From Halorubellus salinus (lineage in GTDB: Archaea > Halobacteriota > Halobacteria > Halobacteriales > Natrialbaceae), in NCBI RefSeq assembly GCF_020567525.1, contig NZ_JAJCVI010000002.1:1-64000 (forward strand): 64,000 nt of DNA. Reading direction: 5' to 3'. A program made the position numbers and the translations under genes. Position 1 is the first letter of the stretch. Each line of letters begins with the position of its first letter. This document shows, piece after piece, positions 23,574 through 31,570 of the stretch. Under the pieces are notes generated by a model. That model ran no database searches. It saw only the letters and a program-made list of their open reading frames with translations, and had not been told where the DNA came from.

Positions 23574-24161
23574 TCACGCCGACCACCGCCACGCGAACGG
23601 CCGCACGTACGGATGCCGGTTCGCGGGCAGCGCGTCGAACCACGCCGCGCCAGCGACCTCCGTCTCCTGCATGTCGATGCTCCCGCCGTCGTAATCGGCC
23701 TCGAACACGACGTACACGAGATGTATCTCGTCGCTCGAGTCGGGGTCGACGACGGTGACTCGGCGGACGAGGAGGACGTCGGTGACCGTGCAGTCGACGC
23801 CCGCCTCCTCGCGGACCTCGCGCTCGGCCGCCGCCTCGAACGTCTCGCCGGCCTCGCGACCGCCGCCGGCTGGCCCCCAGGTCTCGCCGTGGCGACCGAG
23901 CGCGAGGAGCGCGCGCGGCCCCTCCGTGCTCGCGTCCGCCGGCATCGTGTCCGAGAACCCAGGGTGGTCGGTCTCCTCGCGGACGACGACGCAGTACCCG
24001 CCACCGAGGTAGCCGTCCTCGGCGTACCCCCGGAGCGTCTCGAAGTCCTCGTCGGGCGGTTCGCGCGTCGTCGTCACCGCGACGCCGTCGCGGCCGTACT
24101 CGGAGAGCAGCCTGTCGACGCGCTCGCGGACCGCATCGCGGTTCACGTACTCGGGCGGCAT
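23574..24161 (-). CDS. Nudix hydrolase (second of a tandem pair)
   Basis: A 195-aa protein starting MPPEYVNRDAVRERVDRLL. The Nudix box reads GGGREAGETFEAAAEREVREEAGV (about residues 98-121), with the catalytic REVREE intact. The N-terminus differs from the first Nudix gene, so the pair is not a simple recent copy. The C-terminus RHPYVRPFAWRWSA is aromatic-rich. Substrate is unknown. The gene's 3' end is repeated beyond its stop by 38-bp units that run into the downstream Nudix gene. Confidence 0.85.
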   Translation of the reverse strand: MPPEYVNRDAVRERVDRLLSEYGRDGVAVTTTREPPDEDFETLRGYAEDGYLGGGYCVVVREETDHPGFSDTMPADASTEGPRALLALGRHGETWGPAGGGREAGETFEAAAEREVREEAGVDCTVTDVLLVRRVTVVDPDSSDEIHLVYVVFEADYDGGSIDMQETEVAGAAWFDALPANRHPYVRPFAWRWSA

Positions 24162-24230
24162 GGAACAGGTCCTGAAACGAGCCCGGGACTAAGCCGCTTC
24201 GATTTCGCGTCGCCCGGCGCCGTCTCCGTG

Positions 24231-24878
24231 TTACCCGAAGCTCTCGACGTGGATGGCGTCGTCGTCGAGGCCCGCGTCGCGCAGTGCGTCCCGGACCGTC
24301 CCACAGAACTCGTTGAACCCGAAGACGAACGCGTCCCCGAGGTCGACGTGCGTGGCGACCGCGTCCGCGAGCGCGCTCTCGCGACCCTCGGCGGTCTCGT
24401 CGAGCAGTTCGACCGCCGCACCCGCGTCAGCGAGCGCGTCGAGGCGGTCCTCGTGCGCGAACCCGTCGTCCTCGTAGACGAGCGCGACCTCGTGCCCGTG
24501 CTCGACCGCGCGCTCCGCGATGGCGACCGCCGGCCCGACGCCCGGGCCGCCCGCGACCGCGAGGACGTCCCCCTCGTCGTCGTAGCACGTCTCCCCGAGC
24601 GGCCCCTTCATCGAGAGTTCGTCGCCAGCCTCGAGGTCCGCGAGCCACGGCGTCACGTCACCGTCGGGGTCGATCTCGACCGTCATCTCGAACGTCCCCT
24701 CGGTATTCGGCGACGAGATCGTGTAGTACCGGTCCACCAGCTCGCCGTCGACCGGCGCCTGCACGACCACGAACTGTCCCGGGAGCGCGTCGAAACCCGC
24801 CGGCGTCTCCACGTCAATCGCGATCGTATCCTGCCCGACGTCGCGGACGCCCGCGACGACGACCTCGTACTCGTCCAT
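24231..24878 (-). CDS. FAD/NAD(P)H oxidoreductase of the ferredoxin reductase type
   Basis: A 215-aa protein starting MDEYEVVVAGVRDVG. The FAD-binding motif RYYTISSPN (about residue 50) and the NAD-binding GGPGVGPAVAIAERA (about residue 105) mark the compact ferredoxin-NADP reductase fold. It lacks the C-terminal iron-sulfur domain of dihydroorotate dehydrogenase PyrK. An ATG five codons upstream (24893) is an alternative. It is divergent from korA, with a 181-bp gap; a link to ferredoxin made by KorAB is plausible but unproven. Confidence 0.85.
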   Translation of the reverse strand: MDEYEVVVAGVRDVGQDTIAIDVETPAGFDALPGQFVVVQAPVDGELVDRYYTISSPNTEGTFEMTVEIDPDGDVTPWLADLEAGDELSMKGPLGETCYDDEGDVLAVAGGPGVGPAVAIAERAVEHGHEVALVYEDDGFAHEDRLDALADAGAAVELLDETAEGRESALADAVATHVDLGDAFVFGFNEFCGTVRDALRDAGLDDDAIHVESFG

Positions 24879-25059
24879 ACCCGAACGTTCCATGGTCGGA
24901 CCAAAGGCCTTCTCACTCGCGCCCGAACGCCCACCGCTCGTCGCCGTCGCCACCACCTCGCAAGACCAGCGACCATCACCGCCCGGCACCGGATTATCCA
25001 GCGGGTTGCCGGGTGTTTCAGAAGCCTTTTGCCAACTCCCACGGTAGCCCCACCACAAC

Positions 25060-26814
25060 ATGGCTGAGGACTTCAACTGGGCTATCGGAGGCGAAGCCGG
25101 CGACGGCATCAACTCCACAGGTAAGATATTCGCCCAGGCGCTCTCGAGAGCAGGGCGCCACGTATTCACCTCGAAGGACTTCGCGTCGCGCATCCGCGGC
25201 GGGTACACCGCGTACAAGGTTCGAACGAGCGTCGACGACGTCCAGAGCGTCGTCGACCGCCTCGACCTCCTCGTGGCACTCACGCAGCGGACCATCGACG
25301 AGAACCTCGACGAACTCCACGACGATTCCGCGATAATCTACGACGGCGAACGCTCCTGGGAGGCAGACGTCCCCGAGGAGATGTTCGCGATCGACGTTCC
25401 CCTGAAGAGCCTCGCCGAGGAGGCCGGGGGCGCCATCATGCGGAACATCGTCGCGCTCGGTGCGGCGTGCGAGCTCGCCGACTTCCCCATCGAGAACCTC
25501 GACGAAGCGCTCGAGAAGCGGTTCGGTGGGAAAGGCGAGAAGATCGTCGAGAACAACAAGGAAGCTGCACGGCTCGGCCAGGAGTACGTACAGGAGGAGT
25601 ACGCGAACGTCTCCACGGACAGCTTCGACTTCTCGCTCGAGACGACCGACGCCGACTACGTCCTCCTGAACGGCGACGAGGCCATCGGGATGGGCGCCAT
25701 CGCCGCCGGCTGCCGGTTCTACGCCGGGTACCCGATCACGCCCGCGACGGACGTGATGGAGTACCTCAAGGGCCGCATCGAGCACTTCGGCGGGCAGGTC
25801 GTGCAGGCCGAGGACGAACTCTCCGCGATCAACATGGCGCTCGGCGCGGCGCGCGCCGGCGCACGGTCGATGACTGCGACGTCCGGTCCCGGTATCGACC
25901 TGATGACGGAGACGTTCGGGCTCGTCGCAACCTCCGAGACGCCGCTCGTCATCGCGGACGTGATGCGTAGCGGGCCGTCGACGGGGATGCCGACGAAGCA
26001 GGAACAGGGCGACCTCAACATGGCGCTGTACGGCGGCCACGGCGAGATCCCGCGGTTCGTCGTCGCGCCGACGACGATCGACGAGTGCTTCTGGAAGACC
26101 GTCGAGGCGTTCAACCTCGCGGAGAAGTACCAGGTGCCCGTCTACCTGCTCGCGGACCTCGCGCTCGCGGTCACCGAGCAGACGTTCTCCCCGGAGGCGT
26201 TCGACATGGACGCGGTCGAGGTCGACCGCGGCCGCGTCGTCGACGAGGACGACATCGATGAGTGGCTCGACGAGGAAGGCCGCTTCCAGCCGCACGCCGC
26301 CACCGAGGACGGCATCAGTCCACGCGCGTTCCCCGGCACCGAGAAGGGCGCGCACATGAGCACGGGCCTGGAGCACAACGCGCTCGGGCGACGGACCGAA
26401 GAGAAGAGCGTGCGCCTGGAGCAGGTCGAGAAGCGCCAGCGGAAGGTCGAGACCGCACAGGAGCGCGAGGACTGGGACGTCCGCGAGTACGGCGACGCGG
26501 ACGCGGACAACCTCGTCATCTCGTGGGGGTCCAACGAGGGCGCGCTCGTCGAAGCGCTCGACCTCATGGACGACGACCTGGACGTGCGCGTCCTCTCGGT
26601 CCCGTACATCTTCCCGCGACCGGACCTCACGGAGGACGTGCAGAACGCCGACGAGACGATCGTCGTCGAATGTAACGCGACCGGACAGTTCGCGGACCTC
26701 ATCGAGCACGACGTCCTGGAGCGCGTCCAGCGCGTGAACAAGTACGACGGCGTGCGGTACAAGGCCGACGAGCTGGCTGCGGACATCACGGAGCGACTGG
26801 AGGGTCAAGCATGA
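25060..26814 (+). CDS. korA: 2-oxoacid:ferredoxin oxidoreductase alpha subunit (gamma-alpha fusion)
   Basis: A 584-aa protein starting MAEDFNWAIGGEAGDGINST. The first ~190 residues are the gamma domain (GEAGDGINSTGKIFAQALSRAG). The rest is the alpha/pyrimidine-binding part with YPITPATDVMEYL and the transketolase-C-like end. The enzyme oxidatively decarboxylates a 2-oxoacid to acyl-CoA and reduces ferredoxin, replacing the bacterial dehydrogenase complexes. Length fits KorA (2-oxoglutarate) better than the longer PorA of haloarchaea, so kor is preferred. It overlaps korB by 4 nt. Confidence 0.88.
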   Translation: MAEDFNWAIGGEAGDGINSTGKIFAQALSRAGRHVFTSKDFASRIRGGYTAYKVRTSVDDVQSVVDRLDLLVALTQRTIDENLDELHDDSAIIYDGERSWEADVPEEMFAIDVPLKSLAEEAGGAIMRNIVALGAACELADFPIENLDEALEKRFGGKGEKIVENNKEAARLGQEYVQEEYANVSTDSFDFSLETTDADYVLLNGDEAIGMGAIAAGCRFYAGYPITPATDVMEYLKGRIEHFGGQVVQAEDELSAINMALGAARAGARSMTATSGPGIDLMTETFGLVATSETPLVIADVMRSGPSTGMPTKQEQGDLNMALYGGHGEIPRFVVAPTTIDECFWKTVEAFNLAEKYQVPVYLLADLALAVTEQTFSPEAFDMDAVEVDRGRVVDEDDIDEWLDEEGRFQPHAATEDGISPRAFPGTEKGAHMSTGLEHNALGRRTEEKSVRLEQVEKRQRKVETAQEREDWDVREYGDADADNLVISWGSNEGALVEALDLMDDDLDVRVLSVPYIFPRPDLTEDVQNADETIVVECNATGQFADLIEHDVLERVQRVNKYDGVRYKADELAADITERLEGQA

Positions 26815-27674
26815 GTAGCGACGTCAGATTCACTGATTTCAAGTCCGACAAGCAACCGACGTGGTGTCCCGGATGCGGTGACTTCGGGACGATGAACGGC
26901 ATGATGAAAGCGCTCGCGGAGACCGGGAACTCGCCGGACGACACGTTCGTCGTCGCCGGCATCGGGTGCTCGGGGAAGATCGGGACGTACATGCACGCGT
27001 ACGCGCTGCACGGCGTCCACGGTCGCGCACTCCCCGTCGGGACGGGCGTGAAGCTCGCGAACCCCGACCTCGAAGTGATGGTCGCCGGCGGCGACGGCGA
27101 CGGGTACTCCATCGGTGCAGGCCACTTCGTGCACGCCGTCCGCCGGAACGTCGACATGACGTACGTCGTCATGGACAACCGCATCTACGGCCTCACGAAG
27201 GGCCAGGCGTCGCCGACGAGCCGCGAGGACTTCGAGACGAGCACGACGCCGGGCGGCCCCCAGCAGCCACCCGTGAACCCGCTCGCACTCGCGTTCGCGT
27301 CCGGTGCGACGTTCATCGCACAATCGTTCTCCAGTGACGCACTCCGCCACCAGGAGATCGTCCAGAAGGCCATCGAGCACGACGGCTTCGGGTTCGTGAA
27401 CGTCTTCAGTCCGTGCGTCACGTTCAACGACGTCGACACCTACGACTACTTCCGCGACTCCCTCGTCGACCTCCAGGACGAAGGCCACGACCCCACCGAC
27501 CGCGAAGCTGCCAAAGAGAAGATCCTCGAAGCGGACAAGGAGTACATGGGCGTCATCTGGCAGGACGAAGACGCATCCTCCTACGAAGACACCCACAACG
27601 TCGACACCAACATGAGCGAGATTCCCGACGGCGCCCCCGAAGACGGCATGGACCTCGTCCGCGAGTTCTACTAA
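26811..27674 (+). CDS. korB: 2-oxoacid:ferredoxin oxidoreductase beta subunit
   Basis: A 287-aa protein starting MSSDVRFTDFKSDKQPTWCP. It carries WCPGCGDFG near the N-terminus, whose Cys help bind a [4Fe-4S] cluster together with a later Cys (VAGIGCSGKI). The thiamine diphosphate motif is GDGDGYSIGAGH through DNRIYGLTKGQ. It pairs with korA, whose stop overlaps its ATG (ATGA), to give the alpha-beta enzyme. After its stop come a T5 tract and a GC hairpin that may end transcription. Confidence 0.9.
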   Translation: MSSDVRFTDFKSDKQPTWCPGCGDFGTMNGMMKALAETGNSPDDTFVVAGIGCSGKIGTYMHAYALHGVHGRALPVGTGVKLANPDLEVMVAGGDGDGYSIGAGHFVHAVRRNVDMTYVVMDNRIYGLTKGQASPTSREDFETSTTPGGPQQPPVNPLALAFASGATFIAQSFSSDALRHQEIVQKAIEHDGFGFVNVFSPCVTFNDVDTYDYFRDSLVDLQDEGHDPTDREAAKEKILEADKEYMGVIWQDEDASSYEDTHNVDTNMSEIPDGAPEDGMDLVREFY

Positions 27675-27681
27675 CGCACCA

Positions 27682-27714
27682 CCTTTTTCCTGCGTCGGGT
27701 CGCCTTCGGCGACC
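27682..27714 (+). terminator. T-tract and hairpin after korB
   Basis: A CCTTTTTCC tract lies about 10 bp past the korB stop. It is followed by a perfect 7-bp hairpin, GGTCGCC and GGCGACC around the loop TTC at 27698-27714. The T-run is the likely archaeal termination signal; the hairpin may be incidental. Confidence 0.45.
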
Positions 27715-27793
27715 TTCCTTGGAAAAACGTGGGCGAAAAACCTCCCGAGCGCTCACTGCGTTCGTGCTCGGTGAGTGCGCTGGACGACGCCGC

Positions 27794-27896
27794 GACCGCA
27801 CCGCCACAGCGACCGCACCGCCACAGCGACCGCACCGCCACAGCGACCGCACCGCCACAGCGACCGCAACCGCGACAGCGACCGCACCGCCACAGG
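27794..27896. repeat. 17-bp tandem repeats in the korB-gatB gap
   Basis: Units starting GACCGCACCGCCACAGC recur at 27794, 27811, 27828, 27845, about 27862 (variant) and 27880. The 17-bp period is not a multiple of three, so any open frame through it is accidental. They fill part of a 484-bp gap (27675-28158) whose remainder is GC-rich, with alternating CG stretches around 27955-27990. No gene or RNA was recognised there. Confidence 0.85.
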
Positions 27897-28158
27897 ACCG
27901 CCACCGCAACCGCACCAGCTACCGCACCGCGCCCTGCCCTTCCCCTGCTCGCAGCGCGCGTGCGCGCGATGCTGCGCGCGCTGCTCGCGGCCGGATGGTG
28001 GATGGAATCGAGCGTGAGAGCACTGGCTGGGGCCAGTGGCGTGCGGCCGCGCTGGGAGTGGGTGTGCGTCGGACGACGAGGGCGTGAACGACGCTCGGTT
28101 CGCGCTGTGGCGAGGGTGTTCGTTAGCCTTTAACCACCGCGAACCGAATCAGCGCGCA

Positions 28159-29643
28159 ATGAGTGCCCAGAGCGCGAAGAACGCGGACCTGACGACGGTC
28201 ATCGGGCTGGAGGTCCACGTCCAGTTGGAGACGGACACGAAGATCTTCTGTGGCTGTCCGACGGAGCCGACCGACGAGCCGAACACCCAGACGTGCCCCG
28301 TCTGCCTGGGGCTCCCGGGTGCGCTTCCGGTGCTGAACGAGGCGGCGGTGGAGGCGGCGGTCAAGGTCGGGAAGGCTATCGACGCGGACATCCCCGAGGA
28401 GACGCGGTTCCACCGGAAGAACTACTTCTACCCCGACCTGCCGAAGAACTTCCAGATCACGCAGTACGACGAACCGGTGTGTGCGGACGGCGAACTCGAG
28501 ATCAGCGTCGGCGGGGAGCGTCGCACGGTCGGCATCCGGCGCGCGCACTTAGAGGAGGACCCGGGGAGTCTCCAGCACGTCGGTGGGAACATCGACAACG
28601 CCGATTACACGCTCGTGAACTACAATCGCGCGGGCACGCCACTGATGGAGATCGTGACGAAGCCGGACTTCCGCGAGCCCGAGGAGACGCGCGCGTTCCT
28701 CGAGAAGCTCGAGGAGGTCCTCGAGTACCTCGGCGTGTTCGACGCGAGCCGCGACGGCAGCCTGCGTATCGACGCGAACCTCTCGCTCGTCCCGAGCGAC
28801 GAGGTGGACGACGACGGCTCCATCGGCACGGACGTGCTCGATTCGGCGAACCGCACCGAAGTGAAGAACATCTCGAGTCACAAGGGCGCCGAGACCGCCC
28901 TCCAGTACGAGGAAGGCCGCCAGAAGGACCTGATGCGGCGCGGGAAGGCCGTCGAGCAGGAGACCCGGCACTTCAACGAGACCCACGGGTCGACGGTGTC
29001 GATGCGGTCGAAGGAGGAGGAGAAGGACTACCGGTACTTCGAGGAGGCGGACCTGCCGCCGCTCCAGGTGAGCCACTGGAAGGACGAGATATCGATCCCG
29101 GAGCTGCCGGACGCGCGCCGCGAGCGCTTCCAGGACGAGTACGGGTTGAGCGACGAGGCGGCGTCGAAGCTGACGTCGACGAAGCAGGTCGCGGACTTCT
29201 ACGAGGACGTCGCGTCCGAGTACGACGCGGACCTGGCGGCGACGTGGGTCGCCGACGAACTCCTGGGCGAACTGAACTACCGCGACATGGCGGTGACGGA
29301 CGTCGAAGGGCGTCTCGACGAGGTGAAGCGCCTCGTCGAGCTGGTTGCGGCGGACGACATCACGGCGAAGAACGCGAAGGAGGTCGTGCTCCGCGGGATG
29401 CTCGACGACGGCGACGCCCCCGACGACATCGTCGAGCGCGAGGACCTCGGGAAGACGGACGCTGACGCGGTCGCGGCGGCGGTCGCGGAAGCCATCGAGG
29501 AGAACCCCGACGCGGTCGCGGACTACGAGGACGGCGACGACGGCGCGATCAACTTCCTCGTCGGGCAGGTGATGGGGAAGACCGGTGGGAGCGCGGACCC
29601 GGGGACGGTCAACCAGAAGCTCCGTGCGGCGCTCGACGAGTAA
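28159..29643 (+). CDS. gatB: Aspartyl/glutamyl-tRNA(Asn/Gln) amidotransferase subunit B
   Basis: A 494-aa protein starting MSAQSAKNADLTTVIGLEVH. It has the GatB signature VIGLEVHVQL, the zinc-site Cys pair pattern (CGCPTEP and CPVCLGLPG) and the kinase-like domain through LMEIVTKPDF, followed by the C-terminal YqeY-like tail (NFLVGQVMGKTGGSADP). GatB phosphorylates the tRNA-bound Glu or Asp so that GatA can amidate it. In haloarchaea GatCAB mainly makes Asn-tRNA(Asn). gatA and gatC are not in this window. Confidence 0.93.
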   Translation: MSAQSAKNADLTTVIGLEVHVQLETDTKIFCGCPTEPTDEPNTQTCPVCLGLPGALPVLNEAAVEAAVKVGKAIDADIPEETRFHRKNYFYPDLPKNFQITQYDEPVCADGELEISVGGERRTVGIRRAHLEEDPGSLQHVGGNIDNADYTLVNYNRAGTPLMEIVTKPDFREPEETRAFLEKLEEVLEYLGVFDASRDGSLRIDANLSLVPSDEVDDDGSIGTDVLDSANRTEVKNISSHKGAETALQYEEGRQKDLMRRGKAVEQETRHFNETHGSTVSMRSKEEEKDYRYFEEADLPPLQVSHWKDEISIPELPDARRERFQDEYGLSDEAASKLTSTKQVADFYEDVASEYDADLAATWVADELLGELNYRDMAVTDVEGRLDEVKRLVELVAADDITAKNAKEVVLRGMLDDGDAPDDIVEREDLGKTDADAVAAAVAEAIEENPDAVADYEDGDDGAINFLVGQVMGKTGGSADPGTVNQKLRAALDE

Positions 29644-29732
29644 CGACCCGACCTGGTCCCCCCCGTTCGTCCAACGTCAGTGTCGAGATGTTGCCAACAA
29701 TGCTTTCTCGCTCGCTCTCGTCGTAGGTACTG

Positions 29733-31316
29733 ATGAACGGTGGGTCCGGGGCCGATGGTGACGTAGGCATGGTCGACGAACCCGTCGCGGTGCTCGTCGT
29801 CGGTGGGGACGACGAGTTCGCGGCGCGCCTCCAGTCACGCCTCGATTCCGTGACGGCCGCGTCGGTCGCGGTGGCGAGCGACCGGACGGCGGCGCTCGCC
29901 GCGCTCGAGGACGTCGATTGCGTGGTTCGGGCCGGGCCCGTGAACGACGCGGACGCCGACGAGTTCCTGGCGGCGGTCCGCGTCCGCGACGAGTTACTGC
30001 CGTGTCTCGCGTACGGGCCGGTCGAGGAGACGGGCGCGCTCCTGGAGGCGCTCGCGACCGGGTACACCGACGTCGTTCCGGCGAGCGACGGCGGCGCGAT
30101 AGACGTGCTCTGTGACCGCATCGTGCGTGCGGTGACGGTGACGCGAACGCGGTCGCGCGCGAACGAGCAGGCGACGGCGTTACGCGCGGAACGCGACCGG
30201 TTCGCGGCGCTGTTCGAGAACATCCCCGAGCCGACCGTGTTCTACGAACTCGACGACGACGACCCGGTCGCGTTGGACGTGAATCCGGCGTTCGAGGACG
30301 TGTTCGGGTACGACGCGGAGACCGTGCGCGGGGACGTCGTCGACGAGTACATCGTGCCCGAGGACCGTCGCGAGGAGGCGGCGGGATTGAACGACCGGAT
30401 CGCGGACGGCGAGCACCTCGACACCGAGGTTCGTCGGTCGACGACGGAGGGCGACCGCGAGTTCCTGCTCCGCGACGTCCCGCTCGTCGAAGGCGACCTG
30501 ATGCGTGGCTACGCGATATACACGGACATCACGCTCCAGCGCGACCGCGAAGCGCGACTACGCGAGGCAACCGACCGCCTGGAGGCACAGAACGAGCGTC
30601 TGGAAGCGTTCACGGGCGTCGTCAGTCACGACCTCCGACATCCGCTCTCGGTCGCGATGACGTACACGGAACTCCTCGGGGAGCGATACGACGACGAGGA
30701 CCTGGACGCCGTCGAGAACGCCCTGGAGCGGATGGACGACCTCATCCAGGACCTGCTCGCACTCGCCCAGCAAGGTGCGGCCGCACAGGACCGGGAACTC
30801 CTCGACCTGGAGACGGTCGCGCGCGAGGCGTGGGCGGGCGTCGACACCGGCAGCGCCACGCTCTCGGTCACGACCGGCGGCGCAGCCGTCCGGGCGGACG
30901 AGAGCCGACTCCGGCAACTGTTCGAGAACCTGTTCGCGAACAGCGTGAAGCACGGCTCGGCGAGCAGTCGACCGGAGTCCGCGGACGACGTCGCCCACGG
31001 CGACGTTGCGACGGCCGACGGCACCGGAGGAGTGGGGAGTGCCGACGGTGGCGCCGACGACGGCGAGCTGCACGTGCGCGTCGGGAGTCTCACCGACGAC
31101 GACAGAGGGTTCTTCGTCGCCGACGACGGCGTCGGCATCCCGGCGAGCGAGCGAGACGCGGTGTTCGAGCAGGGGTACTCCGGCGACGACGGCACCGGGT
31201 TCGGGCTCGCCATCGTGAAGGCCGTCACGGACGCCCACGGCTGGTCGGTGACGGTCGCCGAGAGCGCGGACGGCGGCACCCGGTTCGCGTTCACCGGCGT
31301 GGACCTCGTCGCCTGA
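29733..31316 (+). CDS. PAS-containing sensor histidine kinase
   Basis: A 527-aa soluble kinase. Residues about 15-140 look like a receiver-like alpha/beta domain without a clear phospho-acceptor Asp. About 150-265 is a PAS domain (FAALFENIPEPTVFYEL), about 290-350 the HisKA domain with His299 in VVSHDLRHPLSVAM, and about 365-525 the HATPase (N box ENLFANSVKHG, G1 DDGVGIP, G2 GTGFGLAIVK). A Gly/Ala/Asp-rich insertion of about 45 residues separates the N and G1 boxes. No membrane segment is seen. The partner regulator is not adjacent. The start could also be Met13. Confidence 0.85.
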   Translation: MNGGSGADGDVGMVDEPVAVLVVGGDDEFAARLQSRLDSVTAASVAVASDRTAALAALEDVDCVVRAGPVNDADADEFLAAVRVRDELLPCLAYGPVEETGALLEALATGYTDVVPASDGGAIDVLCDRIVRAVTVTRTRSRANEQATALRAERDRFAALFENIPEPTVFYELDDDDPVALDVNPAFEDVFGYDAETVRGDVVDEYIVPEDRREEAAGLNDRIADGEHLDTEVRRSTTEGDREFLLRDVPLVEGDLMRGYAIYTDITLQRDREARLREATDRLEAQNERLEAFTGVVSHDLRHPLSVAMTYTELLGERYDDEDLDAVENALERMDDLIQDLLALAQQGAAAQDRELLDLETVAREAWAGVDTGSATLSVTTGGAAVRADESRLRQLFENLFANSVKHGSASSRPESADDVAHGDVATADGTGGVGSADGGADDGELHVRVGSLTDDDRGFFVADDGVGIPASERDAVFEQGYSGDDGTGFGLAIVKAVTDAHGWSVTVAESADGGTRFAFTGVDLVA

Positions 31317-31528
31317 CGTGCAAGCCGGGTCACTCGCGACCCGAGCGCTCGGCTCGCGCGCGACCTGCGACGCCGTCGCACACACCTGTCGTGCGCACTC
31401 GCTCGCGTGAGCACGCGACGGCGCGGGCGCGGTCGAGCACGCTCGCACGCCCCCGCCTTGGGTCGTCGCAGTCCTGCGATTTCGTCGCCCCGAAACGTTG
31501 AAACGGGCCTCCACCGTATCCACGCTCA

Positions 31529-31570
31529 ATGACAGCGACCCGGACCTCTGGGGGTGAGGCATGGAGCTAA
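31529..31570 (+). CDS. Possible 13-aa upstream ORF overlapping topA
   Basis: A short frame, MTATRTSGGEAWS, ends in TAA ten bases inside topA. The sequence GGGGTGAGG just before the topA ATG lies inside it and could serve as ribosome site for topA re-initiation. It may control topA translation, but a 13-codon frame can arise by chance. Confidence 0.25.
   Translation: MTATRTSGGEAWS

Noticed and set aside
27794-27896. CRISPR array
   Set aside because: Units are directly adjacent 17-bp repeats with no unique spacers and no cas gene nearby.
27729-28133. Plus and minus frames rich in Thr/Ala or Arg/Gly in the korB-gatB gap
   Set aside because: A 17-bp period shifts frame each unit, and composition is not haloarchaeal.
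31317-31560. Small gene in the gap between the kinase and topA
   Set aside because: No frame of reasonable composition except the 13-codon upstream frame; mostly GC-rich inverted patches.
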